This document shows, piece by piece, positions 20,498-29,033 of a DNA stretch of 64,000 nucleotides (the first letter of the stretch is position 1; every line of letters begins with the position of its first letter). The position numbers and the translations under genes are program-made. Location: assembly GCF_003989665.1 (NCBI RefSeq), contig NZ_RZIJ01000025.1, forward strand, positions 1-64,000, written 5' to 3'. The DNA is from Azospirillum doebereinerae. Its GTDB lineage: Bacteria; Pseudomonadota; Alphaproteobacteria; Azospirillales; Azospirillaceae. The notes under the pieces are model-generated. The model was not told the origin of the DNA. It ran no database searches and saw nothing but the letters and a program-made list of their open reading frames with translations.

Positions 20498-21772
20498 TCA
20501 CGCCTGCCCCAGCCGGGTTCCTTCCAGGATGGCGTCGTCCAGCACCGCCGTGCTGCGGTCGCAGCCGGTCAGGTCGGCCAGGGTCAGGTCGCTGCCCTTC
20601 AGGTTGGTGCGCAGCAACGAGGCCCCCGCCAGCCGCGCCCGCACCAGCGAGGCCCGCATCACCTTGGCCCCGGCGCTGACCAGCAGCAGGCCCAGATTGG
20701 CGCCGTCGAGCTGGCAGTCGATCAGGATCGCCCGGTCGAGCTTGACCCCGCGCAGATCGGCGCTGCGCAGGTCGGCGGAACGGAAATCGGCCCCGTCGAA
20801 CTGCGCGGCCTGGAGCTGCGCGCCGTGCAGCCGGGCGTGGCGCAGCCGGACCCCCGACCCCTTGGCGAGCGTCAGGATCTTCCCCGACAGGTCGGCGCCC
20901 TCCAGGTTCAGCCCGCTGAGGTCGAGCTGGTTACCCTGCTTGCCGCTGGTGCCGAGCCAGATCATGTGCTGCTTCAGCATGCTGTCGAGCTGGTCGGCGG
21001 GCAGCGCCGGCATCTCGGCGGCGGCCGGCTCCTCCTCTTCCGGCGCGGGCGGTGGCGGCGGAGGCGGTGCTTGACTGGCGGCGCGGGCGTCGTCGTCGGT
21101 GCGAATCGCCTGCTCCAGCCCCTCCGCGTCGACCTGCGCGCCCTCCAGCCGGGCGCCGCGCAGGTCGGACCCGTTCAGGTCGGCGCCGCGCAGGTCGGCG
21201 CCGGAGAAGTTGGCGCCGCGCAGATCGGTGCGGTCGAGCCGGGCGCCCGACAGCTTGGTGTTGGTGAAGTCGGCGGAGCGCGCGAAGCTGCCCGACAGCT
21301 TGGCCCGCGCCATGTCGGCGTTGGTCAGCCGGGCCGACGCCATGTCGGCCGGGCCGGGGTCGAAGCCGACCACCTTCAGCTCGCCGTCGCTGTTGCGGCT
21401 GACCATGCTGCCGTCGCGCAGGTCGACCTCGACCATGGCGGCGCCGTCCAGCGTGGCGCCGCGCACGTTGGCGCCGCGCAGGTCGGTGCGGAACAGCCGC
21501 GCCCCCGACAAATCGGCCCCGCGCAAATCGGCGCCGTAGAGGTCGGCGTGGTCGAGGATGGTGCCCATCAGGTTGGCGTCGCGCAGGATGGCGCCCGACA
21601 GATGCGCGCCGGTCAGGTCGCGCCCCGCCAGGCTCAGGCCCGACAGGTCGAAGAAGGGCAGGTTGGCGCGGGCGCCGTTCGGCCGACCCTCGGTGAAGCG
21701 GACGTGCCGCTCGCACACGCGGTCGAGCTGCTCCTGATTCAGCCGGACCCTGGATTTGCCGTCTTGCGCCAT
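20498..21772 (-). CDS. Pentapeptide-repeat protein
   Basis: 424 residues. Two long blocks of A(D/N)LxX pentapeptides (residues about 40-200 and 290-420, e.g. ADLYGADLRGADLSGARL, ADFRSADLRSADLRGVKL) would fold as right-handed quadrilateral beta-helices. They are separated by a Pro-rich linker with PPPPPPP and acidic residues. A short N-terminal helical segment (VRLNQEQLDRVCERHVRF) precedes them. No signal peptide, so cytosolic. It begins 7 bases after cheZ ends, so the two are one transcript, and both carry polyproline linkers. A chemotaxis or motility role is suggested only by that linkage; DNA-mimic (Qnr-like) function cannot be claimed. Confidence 0.88.
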   Translation of the reverse strand: MAQDGKSRVRLNQEQLDRVCERHVRFTEGRPNGARANLPFFDLSGLSLAGRDLTGAHLSGAILRDANLMGTILDHADLYGADLRGADLSGARLFRTDLRGANVRGATLDGAAMVEVDLRDGSMVSRNSDGELKVVGFDPGPADMASARLTNADMARAKLSGSFARSADFTNTKLSGARLDRTDLRGANFSGADLRGADLNGSDLRGARLEGAQVDAEGLEQAIRTDDDARAASQAPPPPPPPAPEEEEPAAAEMPALPADQLDSMLKQHMIWLGTSGKQGNQLDLSGLNLEGADLSGKILTLAKGSGVRLRHARLHGAQLQAAQFDGADFRSADLRSADLRGVKLDRAILIDCQLDGANLGLLLVSAGAKVMRASLVRARLAGASLLRTNLKGSDLTLADLTGCDRSTAVLDDAILEGTRLGQA

Positions 21773-21779
21773 CAGCCGG

Positions 21780-22742
21780 TCACGCGAACAGGGCGTCGAT
21801 GTCGGCTTGCGAGATCGACGGGCCGCCGCCGTCCGCCGCGTCCGCCGGGGGCGGAGGCGGTGGAGGAGGGGCCGCCTTGCGTGCCGGCGGGGGGGGAGGC
21901 GGTGGTGGCGGAGGAGGCGGTGGTGGGGGCGCCGTCTCGAAAGCCGGCTCCGCCCGTTCCAGCACGTCGGGCATGCTGTCGAACAGCGCGTCGATGGCGT
22001 CCTGGCTGACCTCCGGCCCGCCCAACTGCGGCCCGTTCAGCAGATGCGCGTCGGGCCGCGTGTCGCCGCTCTTGCGGTGGGAGGACACGTCACCATTTCC
22101 GGGGCCGTTCCCGGCGCCGCCGACGGCCAGCCGCTCGACGCCCCAGATCTCGATCATCGTGTTCACGCGCTCTTCGATGTAGCGCAGCGTGTTCACGACC
22201 TTGGTGGTCCGCTGTCCGGTGATGTCCTGGAAGGAGCAGGCGGTCATCACCTCGATGCACCACGCCTCGATCGCGTCGATCCGCTCGGCCAGATCGGGAT
22301 CGCCGCGCGGGATCGACATGGTGATTTCCTGGATCTTCTCCGCCGCGTTCAGGATGTCGGTGGTCGCCCGCTCGGTCGCCGCGACGATCTCGTCCAGCTC
22401 GCCGGTCGCGGCCTCGATGCGGTTGGATCCGGTGTCGGTCGCCTTCAGGGCGGCGATGTCGCTGCGCGCCTCCTGCACCACCTGGGTGATGGCGGTCAAC
22501 TCCTGCTGGAAGCGCCCGTCGCCCAGCGCGAATCCGGCCGGGGACGCCGCCGGGGCGGCGCCGTTCAGACGGTCGACCTGCCGTTCGAGCTGCCCCACCA
22601 GCCGGTGGAACTCGTCCGACGCCACGACGCGGCAGCGCCGGTCGCGCATGCGCAGGAAGGCCCGGCCCCGCGCCGATTGCGACAGGGCCTCCTCCATCTG
22701 CAGATACTCCTGCTCGGTCAATTCGAGCAACGGCCCGCTCAT
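21780..22742 (-). CDS. cheZ: Chemotaxis protein phosphatase CheZ with an extended proline-rich tail
   Basis: 320 residues, much longer than the 214 of E. coli CheZ. The long helical hairpin covers residues about 75-205, and CSFQDITGQR (169-178) holds the catalytic Asp (173) and Gln (177) that dephosphorylate CheY-P. The tail is unusual: VSQDAIDALFDSM (245-257), a run of 15 prolines (272-286), a second run of 8 (292-299), then ISQADIDALFA as the very C-terminus. Both peptides resemble the CheY-binding peptides of E. coli CheZ (C-terminal) and FliM (N-terminal). Start ATG 22742. A promoter lies about 75 bases upstream and the pentapeptide gene follows. Confidence 0.92.
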   Translation of the reverse strand: MSGPLLELTEQEYLQMEEALSQSARGRAFLRMRDRRCRVVASDEFHRLVGQLERQVDRLNGAAPAASPAGFALGDGRFQQELTAITQVVQEARSDIAALKATDTGSNRIEAATGELDEIVAATERATTDILNAAEKIQEITMSIPRGDPDLAERIDAIEAWCIEVMTACSFQDITGQRTTKVVNTLRYIEERVNTMIEIWGVERLAVGGAGNGPGNGDVSSHRKSGDTRPDAHLLNGPQLGGPEVSQDAIDALFDSMPDVLERAEPAFETAPPPPPPPPPPPPPPPARKAAPPPPPPPPADAADGGGPSISQADIDALFA

Positions 22743-22772
22743 GCCCGCCAATCCATCCCGACAACGCGCCCG

Positions 22773-22808
22773 GCAAAACTGCCCAAAGTCGCAAAACTGC
22801 CCAAAGTC
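22773..22808. repeat. Perfect 18-bp tandem duplication in the cheZ leader
   Basis: GCAAAACTGCCCAAAGTC occurs twice, back to back (22773-22790, 22791-22808). In the cheZ transcript it would read GACTTTGGGCAGTTTTGC twice, starting right after the predicted transcription start. Confidence 0.9.
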
Positions 22809-22816
22809 ATAGGCCG

Positions 22817-22845
22817 ACCATAACCCGACGACGTCCCTGGGGCAA
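22817..22845 (-). promoter_or_regulatory. cheZ promoter
   Basis: Minus-strand TTGCCC, 17-base spacer, TATGGT. Transcription would start near 22810, just ahead of the tandem repeat. The gap to degP (to 23045) also holds a GGCAAAGG/CCTTTGCC hairpin at about 22842-22868; no convincing degP promoter was found. Confidence 0.5.
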
Positions 22846-23045
22846 AGGCGGCGCCGGGCCTTTGCCTGTGTATCACCGAAATGATTTACCGAGGGTTTCC
22901 GGCCCTGGCGGCGAAACGCGGCGCCGATGGCGCGTCCGCCCCCTCGCGGCGGCGGCGGCGGTCGGCTATGATCGCGGGCAACGGGCTTGAAGACGTTTTG
23001 TTTTTCTCCCAAATCTGCCCGGCCCACAACGGAGAGGACGAACCC

Positions 23046-24137
23046 ATGACGGCGGTTGCGCGCTTGGCGACGGTTGGTGTGATGATGGCGCTGGCCTGCG
23101 GCGCCCTGGTCGGACCGGCGGCGGCGCCCGCCTCGGCCGCGCTGCCGGCCGGCGTGACCGGCGTCACCACCATCGCCCCGATGCTGGAGCAGGTGACCCC
23201 GGCGGTGGTCAACATCTCGGTCCTGTCGCGCGCCCCGCAGTCGGAGAACCCGCTGCTGCGCGACCCCTTCTTCCGCCGCTTCTTCAACATCCCCGACCAG
23301 CAGGTCCAGGCCAAGCCGCAGGTCAGCGCCGGCTCGGGCGTGATCGTCGACGCCGCGCGCGGCTACGTCATCACCAACAACCACGTGGTGGAGAACGCGC
23401 AGGAGATCGCCGTCACCCTGAAGGACCGCCGCCGCCTGCGCGCCAAGCTGGTCGGGCGCGACGCCGCCACCGACATCGCCCTGCTGAAGATCGAGGCCAA
23501 GGGGCTGACCGCCCTGCCGATGGGCGATTCGGACCATCTGAAGGTCGGCGATTTCGTCGTCGCCATCGGCAACCCGTTCGGGCTGGGGCAGACGGTGACC
23601 TCGGGCATCATCTCGGCGCTGGGCCGCAGCGGGCTGAAGATCGAGGGCTACGAGGACTTCATCCAGACCGACGCCTCGATCAACCCCGGCAATTCCGGCG
23701 GCGCGCTGGTCAATTTCAGCGGCGAGCTGATCGGCATCAACACCGCCATCATCGGCCCGGCCGGCGGCTCGGTCGGCATCGGCTTCGCGGTGCCGGTCAG
23801 CATCGTCCGCTCGGTGATCGAGCAGTTGGGGGATTACGGCGAGGTGCGGCGCGGCCGGCTCGGCGTCGCCATCCAGGACCTGACGCCCGACCTCGCCGAG
23901 AGCCTGAGCCTGACCGGCGACGAGGGCGCGCTGATCGCCAAGATCGAATCCGGCTCGCCCGCCGACGGCGCCGGACTGCGCAGCGGCGACGTGGTGGTTG
24001 CGGTGGACGGCCGGCCGATCCGCAGCGCCACCGACTTCCGCAACCGCATCGGCCTGCTGCGCGTCGGCACCCCGGTGCAGGTGACCGTGGTGCGCAACGG
24101 CGGGCAGAAGTCGCTGACCGTCCGCACCGCGAAATAG
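23046..24137 (+). CDS. Periplasmic serine protease Do-like (HtrA/DegP family, one PDZ)
   Basis: 363 residues. A signal peptide covers residues 1-33 (MMALACGALVGPAAAPASA). The S1C protease domain shows the triad His in TNNHVVENA, Asp in DAATDIALLKI and Ser in NPGNSGGALVN. One C-terminal PDZ domain follows (RRGRLGVAIQDLTPDLAESL ... GSPADGAGLRSGDVVVAVDG). A single PDZ and this length fit DegS-like or short DegP-like proteins acting on misfolded periplasmic proteins. GGAGAGG precedes ATG 23046 by about 9 bases. The next gene starts 19 bases after its stop. Confidence 0.93.
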   Translation: MTAVARLATVGVMMALACGALVGPAAAPASAALPAGVTGVTTIAPMLEQVTPAVVNISVLSRAPQSENPLLRDPFFRRFFNIPDQQVQAKPQVSAGSGVIVDAARGYVITNNHVVENAQEIAVTLKDRRRLRAKLVGRDAATDIALLKIEAKGLTALPMGDSDHLKVGDFVVAIGNPFGLGQTVTSGIISALGRSGLKIEGYEDFIQTDASINPGNSGGALVNFSGELIGINTAIIGPAGGSVGIGFAVPVSIVRSVIEQLGDYGEVRRGRLGVAIQDLTPDLAESLSLTGDEGALIAKIESGSPADGAGLRSGDVVVAVDGRPIRSATDFRNRIGLLRVGTPVQVTVVRNGGQKSLTVRTAK

Positions 24138-24156
24138 GGGGCGAAGCCGCAGCCGC

Positions 24157-24912
24157 ATGGTCCGTCCCACCGCTCCCCGCCCCAACGCGCCCCGCCGCCC
24201 CGCCCCGTCGCCGGCCCAGAAGAGCCCGGCGCAGCGCCAGCGCGAGATCGCCACGCTGCTGATGCGGCTCGACGCCATGCTCAAGCAGACCGGCGAGATG
24301 GGGCTGGCGGCGCGCGAGCGCATCTCGGTCGGCGGGCTGACACGCTACCGGCGGTTCAGCCGGCGGGTCCGCGACTTCTTCGCGCTGGCCGCCGTGGCGC
24401 AGGAGCGGCTGGACGCCGCGCCGGGGGAAATGGAGGACCTGATCGGCCCGATGACCACCGCGCTGGAGCGCCTGCACACCCGCATGGTGATCCTGTTCGT
24501 GGAGGGCAGCGCCGGCTTCTTCGCCGGCTTCGCGCGGGTCAAGGCGCTGCCCATCGGCACCCACGAGATGTGCGGGGTGGAGCTGCGCGGCGTGGTGGAG
24601 ATCCGCAAGTTCCTCGACGACCCGCTCTACGACGGGGAGCGCGGGCAGGCCCTGCGCGCCGAGGCCGACCGCATCGTCAAGCTGATCCGCGTGGTGATGG
24701 ACCGCATCCCGCCGCTGCCCGATTTCGGCGAGGAGCCCAGCATCGGCCCGAAGGGCGCGCTGAACAGCCCGTTGAAGGGGCCGGGGGCCGGGCTGCCCCG
24801 CCCGGCCCGTCCGGGGGGGCGGCCCCCGGCCCTGCCCCCGGAACCGCCGAGGCCGCCGCCGGAGGTCCGGTCGCTCAGCCTCGACCAGTTCGAGGACGAC
24901 GAGGAGGATTGA
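24157..24912 (+). CDS. Conserved hypothetical protein, Pro-rich termini
   Basis: 251 residues, no family recognised. The ends are Pro/Arg/Ala-rich (residues 1-25 and about 205-240). The centre (30-195) is mostly helical and contains a hydrophobic stretch MVILFVEGSAGFFAGFARV that could be a buried helix or weak membrane segment. The very C-terminus is acidic (DQFEDDEED). It starts 19 bases after the degP-like stop, so it is probably co-transcribed and might act with that protease; nothing in the sequence proves it. Codon use matches its neighbours. Confidence 0.55.
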   Translation: MVRPTAPRPNAPRRPAPSPAQKSPAQRQREIATLLMRLDAMLKQTGEMGLAARERISVGGLTRYRRFSRRVRDFFALAAVAQERLDAAPGEMEDLIGPMTTALERLHTRMVILFVEGSAGFFAGFARVKALPIGTHEMCGVELRGVVEIRKFLDDPLYDGERGQALRAEADRIVKLIRVVMDRIPPLPDFGEEPSIGPKGALNSPLKGPGAGLPRPARPGGRPPALPPEPPRPPPEVRSLSLDQFEDDEED

Positions 24913-24924
24913 ACGTGGCGCGGA

Positions 24925-25182
24925 TCAGCGGCGGCGGCGGCCACCGCCCTCGTCGGCGCTGAGCGCCCCCACCGCCGCGCCCGCCGCGCCGCCCAGCAGG
25001 CCGCCGTAGACGGGGCTGCCGCCGGTGACGGCGCCGATCGTGGCGCCGCCCGCGGCGCCGATGGCGCCACCGGCCAGGGCGCGGTTCTCGCGCTGATTCA
25101 GGTTGGAGCAGCCGCCCAGCGCGCCGGCCCCGACCAGCAGGGCGAACAGGGCGGCGGAAGCGTTGCGCGTCGTCTTGGTCAT
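24925..25182 (-). CDS. Glycine-zipper lipoprotein
   Basis: 85 residues. A lipoprotein signal (MTKTTRNASAALFALLVGAGALGGC) is followed by NLNQRENRALAGGAIGAAGG and GLLGGAAGAAVGA, a glycine-zipper pattern (GxxxG repeats) like that of SlyB/YMGG proteins, which insert in or lie on the outer membrane. The C-terminus is acidic then GGGRRRR. A 49-base perfect hairpin lies 16 bases upstream of its start codon. Convergent with the preceding hypothetical gene, only 12 bases apart. Confidence 0.75.
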   Translation of the reverse strand: MTKTTRNASAALFALLVGAGALGGCSNLNQRENRALAGGAIGAAGGATIGAVTGGSPVYGGLLGGAAGAAVGALSADEGGGRRRR

Positions 25183-25198
25183 GGTCTCTGTTCCTCAC

Positions 25199-25247
25199 AT
25201 CATAAGCGTGGCGGATCGGGTGCGCCCCGAACAGCCACGCTTATGAT
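25199..25247. repeat. Perfect 14-bp inverted repeat upstream of the glycine-zipper gene
   Basis: ATCATAAGCGTGGC (25199-25212) and GCCACGCTTATGAT (25234-25247) with a 21-base centre. It would be an operator or a leader hairpin of the minus-strand gene starting at 25182. Confidence 0.8.
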
Positions 25248-25328
25248 TGGGAAGAACCGGGATCCTGTGCTGTGGCTATTTCGGGGTAAATGTCCCCCTT
25301 CGGGCGGGAACGCGGGGTGGGCGCCGCG

Positions 25329-25568
25329 TCAGCGCTTCAGTTGGGGGTCCTCGCCCTTGGCGTGGCGTTTCCCCTCCTCCTCGGCGCGCCGCAGTTCCTC
25401 GCCTTCCGGACCGTCCACCGCCTTGCGGGCGCGGTCGGCGTCGCCCTGGACGTCGTGGTTGCGGACATGGTCCTCGACGCCCCGGCGATACTGGGCGTCG
25501 GCGGTGCGGTTGCCCTCGCCTTGGTTCTGGGCGGCCGGGTCGGGTTTCTCGGGCGTGTCGGCGGTCAT
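25329..25568 (-). CDS. Small hydrophilic hypothetical protein
   Basis: 79 residues, almost wholly charged and polar (about half Asp, Glu, Lys, Arg), no membrane segment. The sequence MTADTPEKPDPAAQNQGEGN then a KRHAKGEDPQ-like tail suggests a disordered protein of the kind often induced by stress or drying in alphaproteobacteria; that is a guess from composition. ATG 25568 is preceded by GGAGGACGACGCC, a plausible ribosome site. Stands alone. Confidence 0.5.
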   Translation of the reverse strand: MTADTPEKPDPAAQNQGEGNRTADAQYRRGVEDHVRNHDVQGDADRARKAVDGPEGEELRRAEEEGKRHAKGEDPQLKR

Positions 25569-25811
25569 GGCGTCGTCCTCCGGATTCGCGGGCGTTGAAC
25601 CGTGATGATGGGCCGGCGCGTGACCGCGCGGACCTGCCCTCAACAACCCGGCGGCGGCGTCAAAGTTTCCATAATCCCAAGAATCCCCTCGCCCGCTCGG
25701 CCTTGCGGAGACTGAGGGACGCCGAAGGCGGTACCGCCTCCAGCAAGGGAACAGTTGCACCGTGCGGTGCGTTCACCCACACTGCGTGCGTTGCCAGACC
25801 AACAATGGGCC

Positions 25812-26012
25812 ATGGAAGACATCGACCGTCAAAGAACGCTGGAGTATTTCGAACGGCTGGGGAAGGAGCGTGTGCGCCTTTACGCCGCCATCGACTGCGA
25901 GCGTTTTCTGGGGGGATGGCAGGTCCGGGAACTGGCCGACCAGTGGCTCGACGCCAAGGAGGCGGAGAACGGTTCCCGCACCCTGTGGCGCCGCCTGCGT
26001 CCCGGCCGCTGA
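25812..26012 (+). CDS. Small hypothetical protein
   Basis: 66 residues, helical and charged (MEDIDRQRTLEYFERLGKER...RELADQWLDAKEAENGSRTLW). No known domain. ATG 25812 was taken as the start; a longer reading to 25755 adds a non-conserved-looking segment. It ends 21 bases before the convergent mtnA stop. The 240-base gap before it contains a GGCGGTACCGCC palindrome and nothing else clear. Confidence 0.4.
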   Translation: MEDIDRQRTLEYFERLGKERVRLYAAIDCERFLGGWQVRELADQWLDAKEAENGSRTLWRRLRPGR

Positions 26013-26033
26013 CGGTCCCCCGTCTCCAACAGC

Positions 26034-27125
26034 TCAGCGCCGCTCCGGAAACAGGCCGAGCAGCCCCTCGCGGGTCGCGGGACAGACGCCGCGCTCGGTG
26101 ATCAGCCCGGTCACCAGCCGGGCGGGAGTCACGTCGAAACCGAAATTGGCGACCGGGCTGCCCTCGGGCGTCACGCGGACGGTCTCGATCCGCCCGTCGG
26201 CGGTCCGGCCGGTCAGGTCGGTGACCTCGCGGCCGTCGCGCTCCTCGATGGGGATCTGGCGCACCCCGTCGCTCATCCCCCAGTCGATGGTCGGCGACGG
26301 CAGCCCGACGTAGAAGGGCACGCCGTTGTCGGCGGCGGCCAGCGCCTTCAGATAGGTGCCGATCTTGTTGCAGACGTCGCCGGTCGCGGTCGTCCGGTCG
26401 GTGCCGACGATGCAGAGGTCGACCCGGCCGTGTTGCATCAGGTGGCCGCCGACGTTGTCGGCGATGACGGTGTGCGGCACGCCGTGGCGGTTCAGCTCCC
26501 AGGCGGTCAGGCTGGCGCCCTGGTTGCGCGGGCGGGTCTCGTCCACCCAGACATGCAGGCGGATCCCCTGCTCGAACGCCACGTAGACCGGGGCCAGCGC
26601 CGTTCCCCAATCGACCGTGGCGAGCCAGCCGGCGTTGCAATGGGTCAGCACGTTGACCGGCTCCCCCGCCCCCTTGCGCTCCGCCACCGCGCGGATCAGG
26701 GCGGCGCCGTGTTCGCCGATGGCGCGGTTGATGGCGACGTCCTCGTCGCCGATGGCCGCCGCCGCCGCCGCCGCCGCTCCGGCCCGCTCCACCGCCGGCA
26801 GGGCGGCCAGCCGGCCGGACACCCGCTCCAGCGCCCAACGCAGGTTGACCGCCGTCGGGCGGGTCGCCAGCAGGACGGCGCAGGCGCGCTCCAGCCCCGA
26901 GTCGGACGGATCGGCGCGCATCGCCAGCGCGACTCCGTGGGCGGCGGTGGCGCCGATCAGCGGGGCGCCGCGCACCAGCATGGCGCGGATGGCGTGGGCG
27001 GCCTCCTCCAGGCTGCCCAGCCGGACGACCGCGAAGTCGTGCGGCAGGCGGGTCTGGTCGATGATCGCGACACTGCCGTCCTCTTCCGCCCAGATGGTCC
27101 GGTAGGCCGTCCCGTCGATCCGCAT
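26034..27125 (-). CDS. mtnA: S-methyl-5-thioribose-1-phosphate isomerase
   Basis: 363 residues. It converts methylthioribose-1-phosphate to methylthioribulose-1-phosphate in methionine salvage, or in related 5'-deoxyadenosine routes, in the cytosol. Visible motifs: RGAPLIGATAAHGVALAM near residue 50, LTHCNAGWLATVDWGTALAP with the catalytic Cys, and GTDRTTATGDVCNKIGTY with the catalytic Asp. eIF2B-like fold and length match MtnA. No other mtn gene is nearby. Divergent from the sensor kinase, 150 bases apart. Confidence 0.95.
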   Translation of the reverse strand: MRIDGTAYRTIWAEEDGSVAIIDQTRLPHDFAVVRLGSLEEAAHAIRAMLVRGAPLIGATAAHGVALAMRADPSDSGLERACAVLLATRPTAVNLRWALERVSGRLAALPAVERAGAAAAAAAAIGDEDVAINRAIGEHGAALIRAVAERKGAGEPVNVLTHCNAGWLATVDWGTALAPVYVAFEQGIRLHVWVDETRPRNQGASLTAWELNRHGVPHTVIADNVGGHLMQHGRVDLCIVGTDRTTATGDVCNKIGTYLKALAAADNGVPFYVGLPSPTIDWGMSDGVRQIPIEERDGREVTDLTGRTADGRIETVRVTPEGSPVANFGFDVTPARLVTGLITERGVCPATREGLLGLFPERR

Positions 27126-27275
27126 AGCACCCTCCTCCCAACGCCCGATGCCGGAATCGGCACCCCAGAATAGGTGGTGGCCGGTTTCCCTTCAACGCGG
27201 CTAGCGTCCCGTGGAACCGTCACCCGCGGCCGGTGTTACCGTTCCCGGCCTAGCCCGAACAGGCCTGATGTCCTC

Positions 27276-28931
27276 ATGGTAGCCCAAACGATGCCGCTCC
27301 GCGCGCTGCGATCCCACCCCTCCCCCCTGTACCGGCTGCCCGGATCGGCGCTGGTGCTGATGGCGTGCGCGGTCGCGGTGCTGGCGACGGTCGGGCTGTC
27401 GGCCTTCTTCGCGTGGCGCGACCGCGACGAATCGGTGCGCCAAGCCGCCGGAGTCGCCGGCAACGTCGGGCTGCTGGTCGCCGAGCACGCGGCGCGGATG
27501 ATCGAATCGGGCGACCTGCTGCTGACCCAGGCCACCGCGCTGGCCGGCGCGCCGAACCAGCCCCTACCGACCGGCGAGGAGGCGCGGGAACGCCTGTCGA
27601 TGCTGGCCGCCAGCGCGCCGCATGTGGTCGGGCTGGAGATCCGCGACGCCGAAGGCCAGCCGGTCCTGTCCAGCCTGAGCGACAATCCCGCCACGAACGC
27701 GCAGCCGCCCGCCGCCAGCGGCCTCAACCCGGCCGGGCGCGGCATCGCCGACGGCACCATGGACGGCCGGCCGGTGCTGCGCGTCACCCGCCCGCTGGCG
27801 GGACCCGGCGGTCCGCCGCGCGGCTACGCCGTCGCCGGGATCGACGCGGCGTCGTTGCGCGACGTCTACCGCGCGCTCGACGTCGGCTACGGCCACACCA
27901 TCGCGCTGCTCGCCGCCGACGGCCGCACGCTGCTGCGTGAGCCGGATGGCGCCGGTACCGGCGGCAATCCGTCGCAGGCCGAGGACATCGCCGCCACCCG
28001 GCCGGTCGGCAACACCGGCCTCAGCGCGCGGGTGACCATCGCCACCGGCAGCGTCCTGGTGCGTTGGCGCGACCAGTTGTGGACCTACGCCGCCTTCGCG
28101 CTGGCCGGCTGCGCCGCGGTGGGCTGCATCGGCGCGCTCGCCCTGGAGCGCACCCGCCGCCAGCGCGAGGCCGAGGACGCCCTCCAGCACGCCTACGACA
28201 CGCTGGAGGAGCACGTCCACCAGCGCACCACCCAGTTGGAGAACGCCAACGCCCGGCTGGAAGGCGCCCTGACCGACAAGGAGGTCCTGCTGAAGGAGGT
28301 CCAGCACCGGGTGAAGAACAACCTCCAGGTCATCTGCAGCCTGCTGCGCCTGCAGGCCGCGCGCATCGACGACCGCGCCCGCCGGGGCTTCGACGAAAGC
28401 CTGCGCCGCATCCAGACCATGAGCCTGCTGCACGAGCTGCTGCACCGCTCCAACGAGCCGGCGCACCTGAACTTCGCCGACGCGCTGCGGCAGATGTGCG
28501 ACGGGCTGGTGCGCTCCGACAACCCGACCGCCGCCCGGTTGGAGGTCGAGGCCCAGGACTGGATCGTCGACGCCGACCGCGCCACCCCGCTGGCCATCGC
28601 CACCAGCGAACTGGTGTCCAACGCCCTGCTCCACGCCTACCCCGGCGGCCATCCCGGCACCGTCCGCGTCATCCTGGAGGCGGTGGACACCAACATGCGC
28701 CTGATCGTGCGCGACGACGGCGTCGGCCTGCCCCCGGAGATGCCCGGCCAGTCCAAGCGTGGCGCCAGCAGCAGCGGCGGCGCCAGCAGCGGGTTGGGTC
28801 TGGCGCTGGTCCAGGCGCTGTCCCATCAGGCGGGCGCCGCGCTGGCCATCGAGCGGGAGGGCGGCACCGTCTTCACCATGACCCTGCCGATCCAGCCGGT
28901 GAAGCGCGCCGCCAAGCAGGCGGCGGCGTGA
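27276..28931 (+). CDS. Sensor histidine kinase, HisKA_2/HWE type
   Basis: About 551 residues. TM1 (residues about 20-45, ALVLMACAVAVLATVGLSAFF), a periplasmic region of about 220 residues resembling a Cache-type sensor (TLLREPDG...), TM2 near residue 270 (YAAFALAGCAAVGCIGALAL), and a coiled coil (ALQHAYDTLEEHVHQRTTQLENANARLEG). Then the H-box EVQHRVKNNLQVICSLL with phospho-His at about residue 344, and an ATPase with SELVSNALLHAYPGGH and DDGVGLPP. No response regulator is adjacent, so it is an orphan. ATG 27276 chosen; ATG 27291 also possible. Confidence 0.88.
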   Translation: MVAQTMPLRALRSHPSPLYRLPGSALVLMACAVAVLATVGLSAFFAWRDRDESVRQAAGVAGNVGLLVAEHAARMIESGDLLLTQATALAGAPNQPLPTGEEARERLSMLAASAPHVVGLEIRDAEGQPVLSSLSDNPATNAQPPAASGLNPAGRGIADGTMDGRPVLRVTRPLAGPGGPPRGYAVAGIDAASLRDVYRALDVGYGHTIALLAADGRTLLREPDGAGTGGNPSQAEDIAATRPVGNTGLSARVTIATGSVLVRWRDQLWTYAAFALAGCAAVGCIGALALERTRRQREAEDALQHAYDTLEEHVHQRTTQLENANARLEGALTDKEVLLKEVQHRVKNNLQVICSLLRLQAARIDDRARRGFDESLRRIQTMSLLHELLHRSNEPAHLNFADALRQMCDGLVRSDNPTAARLEVEAQDWIVDADRATPLAIATSELVSNALLHAYPGGHPGTVRVILEAVDTNMRLIVRDDGVGLPPEMPGQSKRGASSSGGASSGLGLALVQALSHQAGAALAIEREGGTVFTMTLPIQPVKRAAKQAAA

Positions 28932-29033
28932 CGGCACCACGCCGCGCCTGAGCACCCTTTCGTCGGGCAATTGCAGACGCGCGATTATCAAGCCTAGATT
29001 TCCCGCAAAAGACGAACAAGCGGGACTATCGAC

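Noticed and set aside
22180..24323. Long minus-strand open frame continuing upstream of cheZ across the degP gene
   Set aside because: The upstream part is the shadow of degP. CheZ homology begins only at MSGPLLEL (22742), next to a usable promoter.
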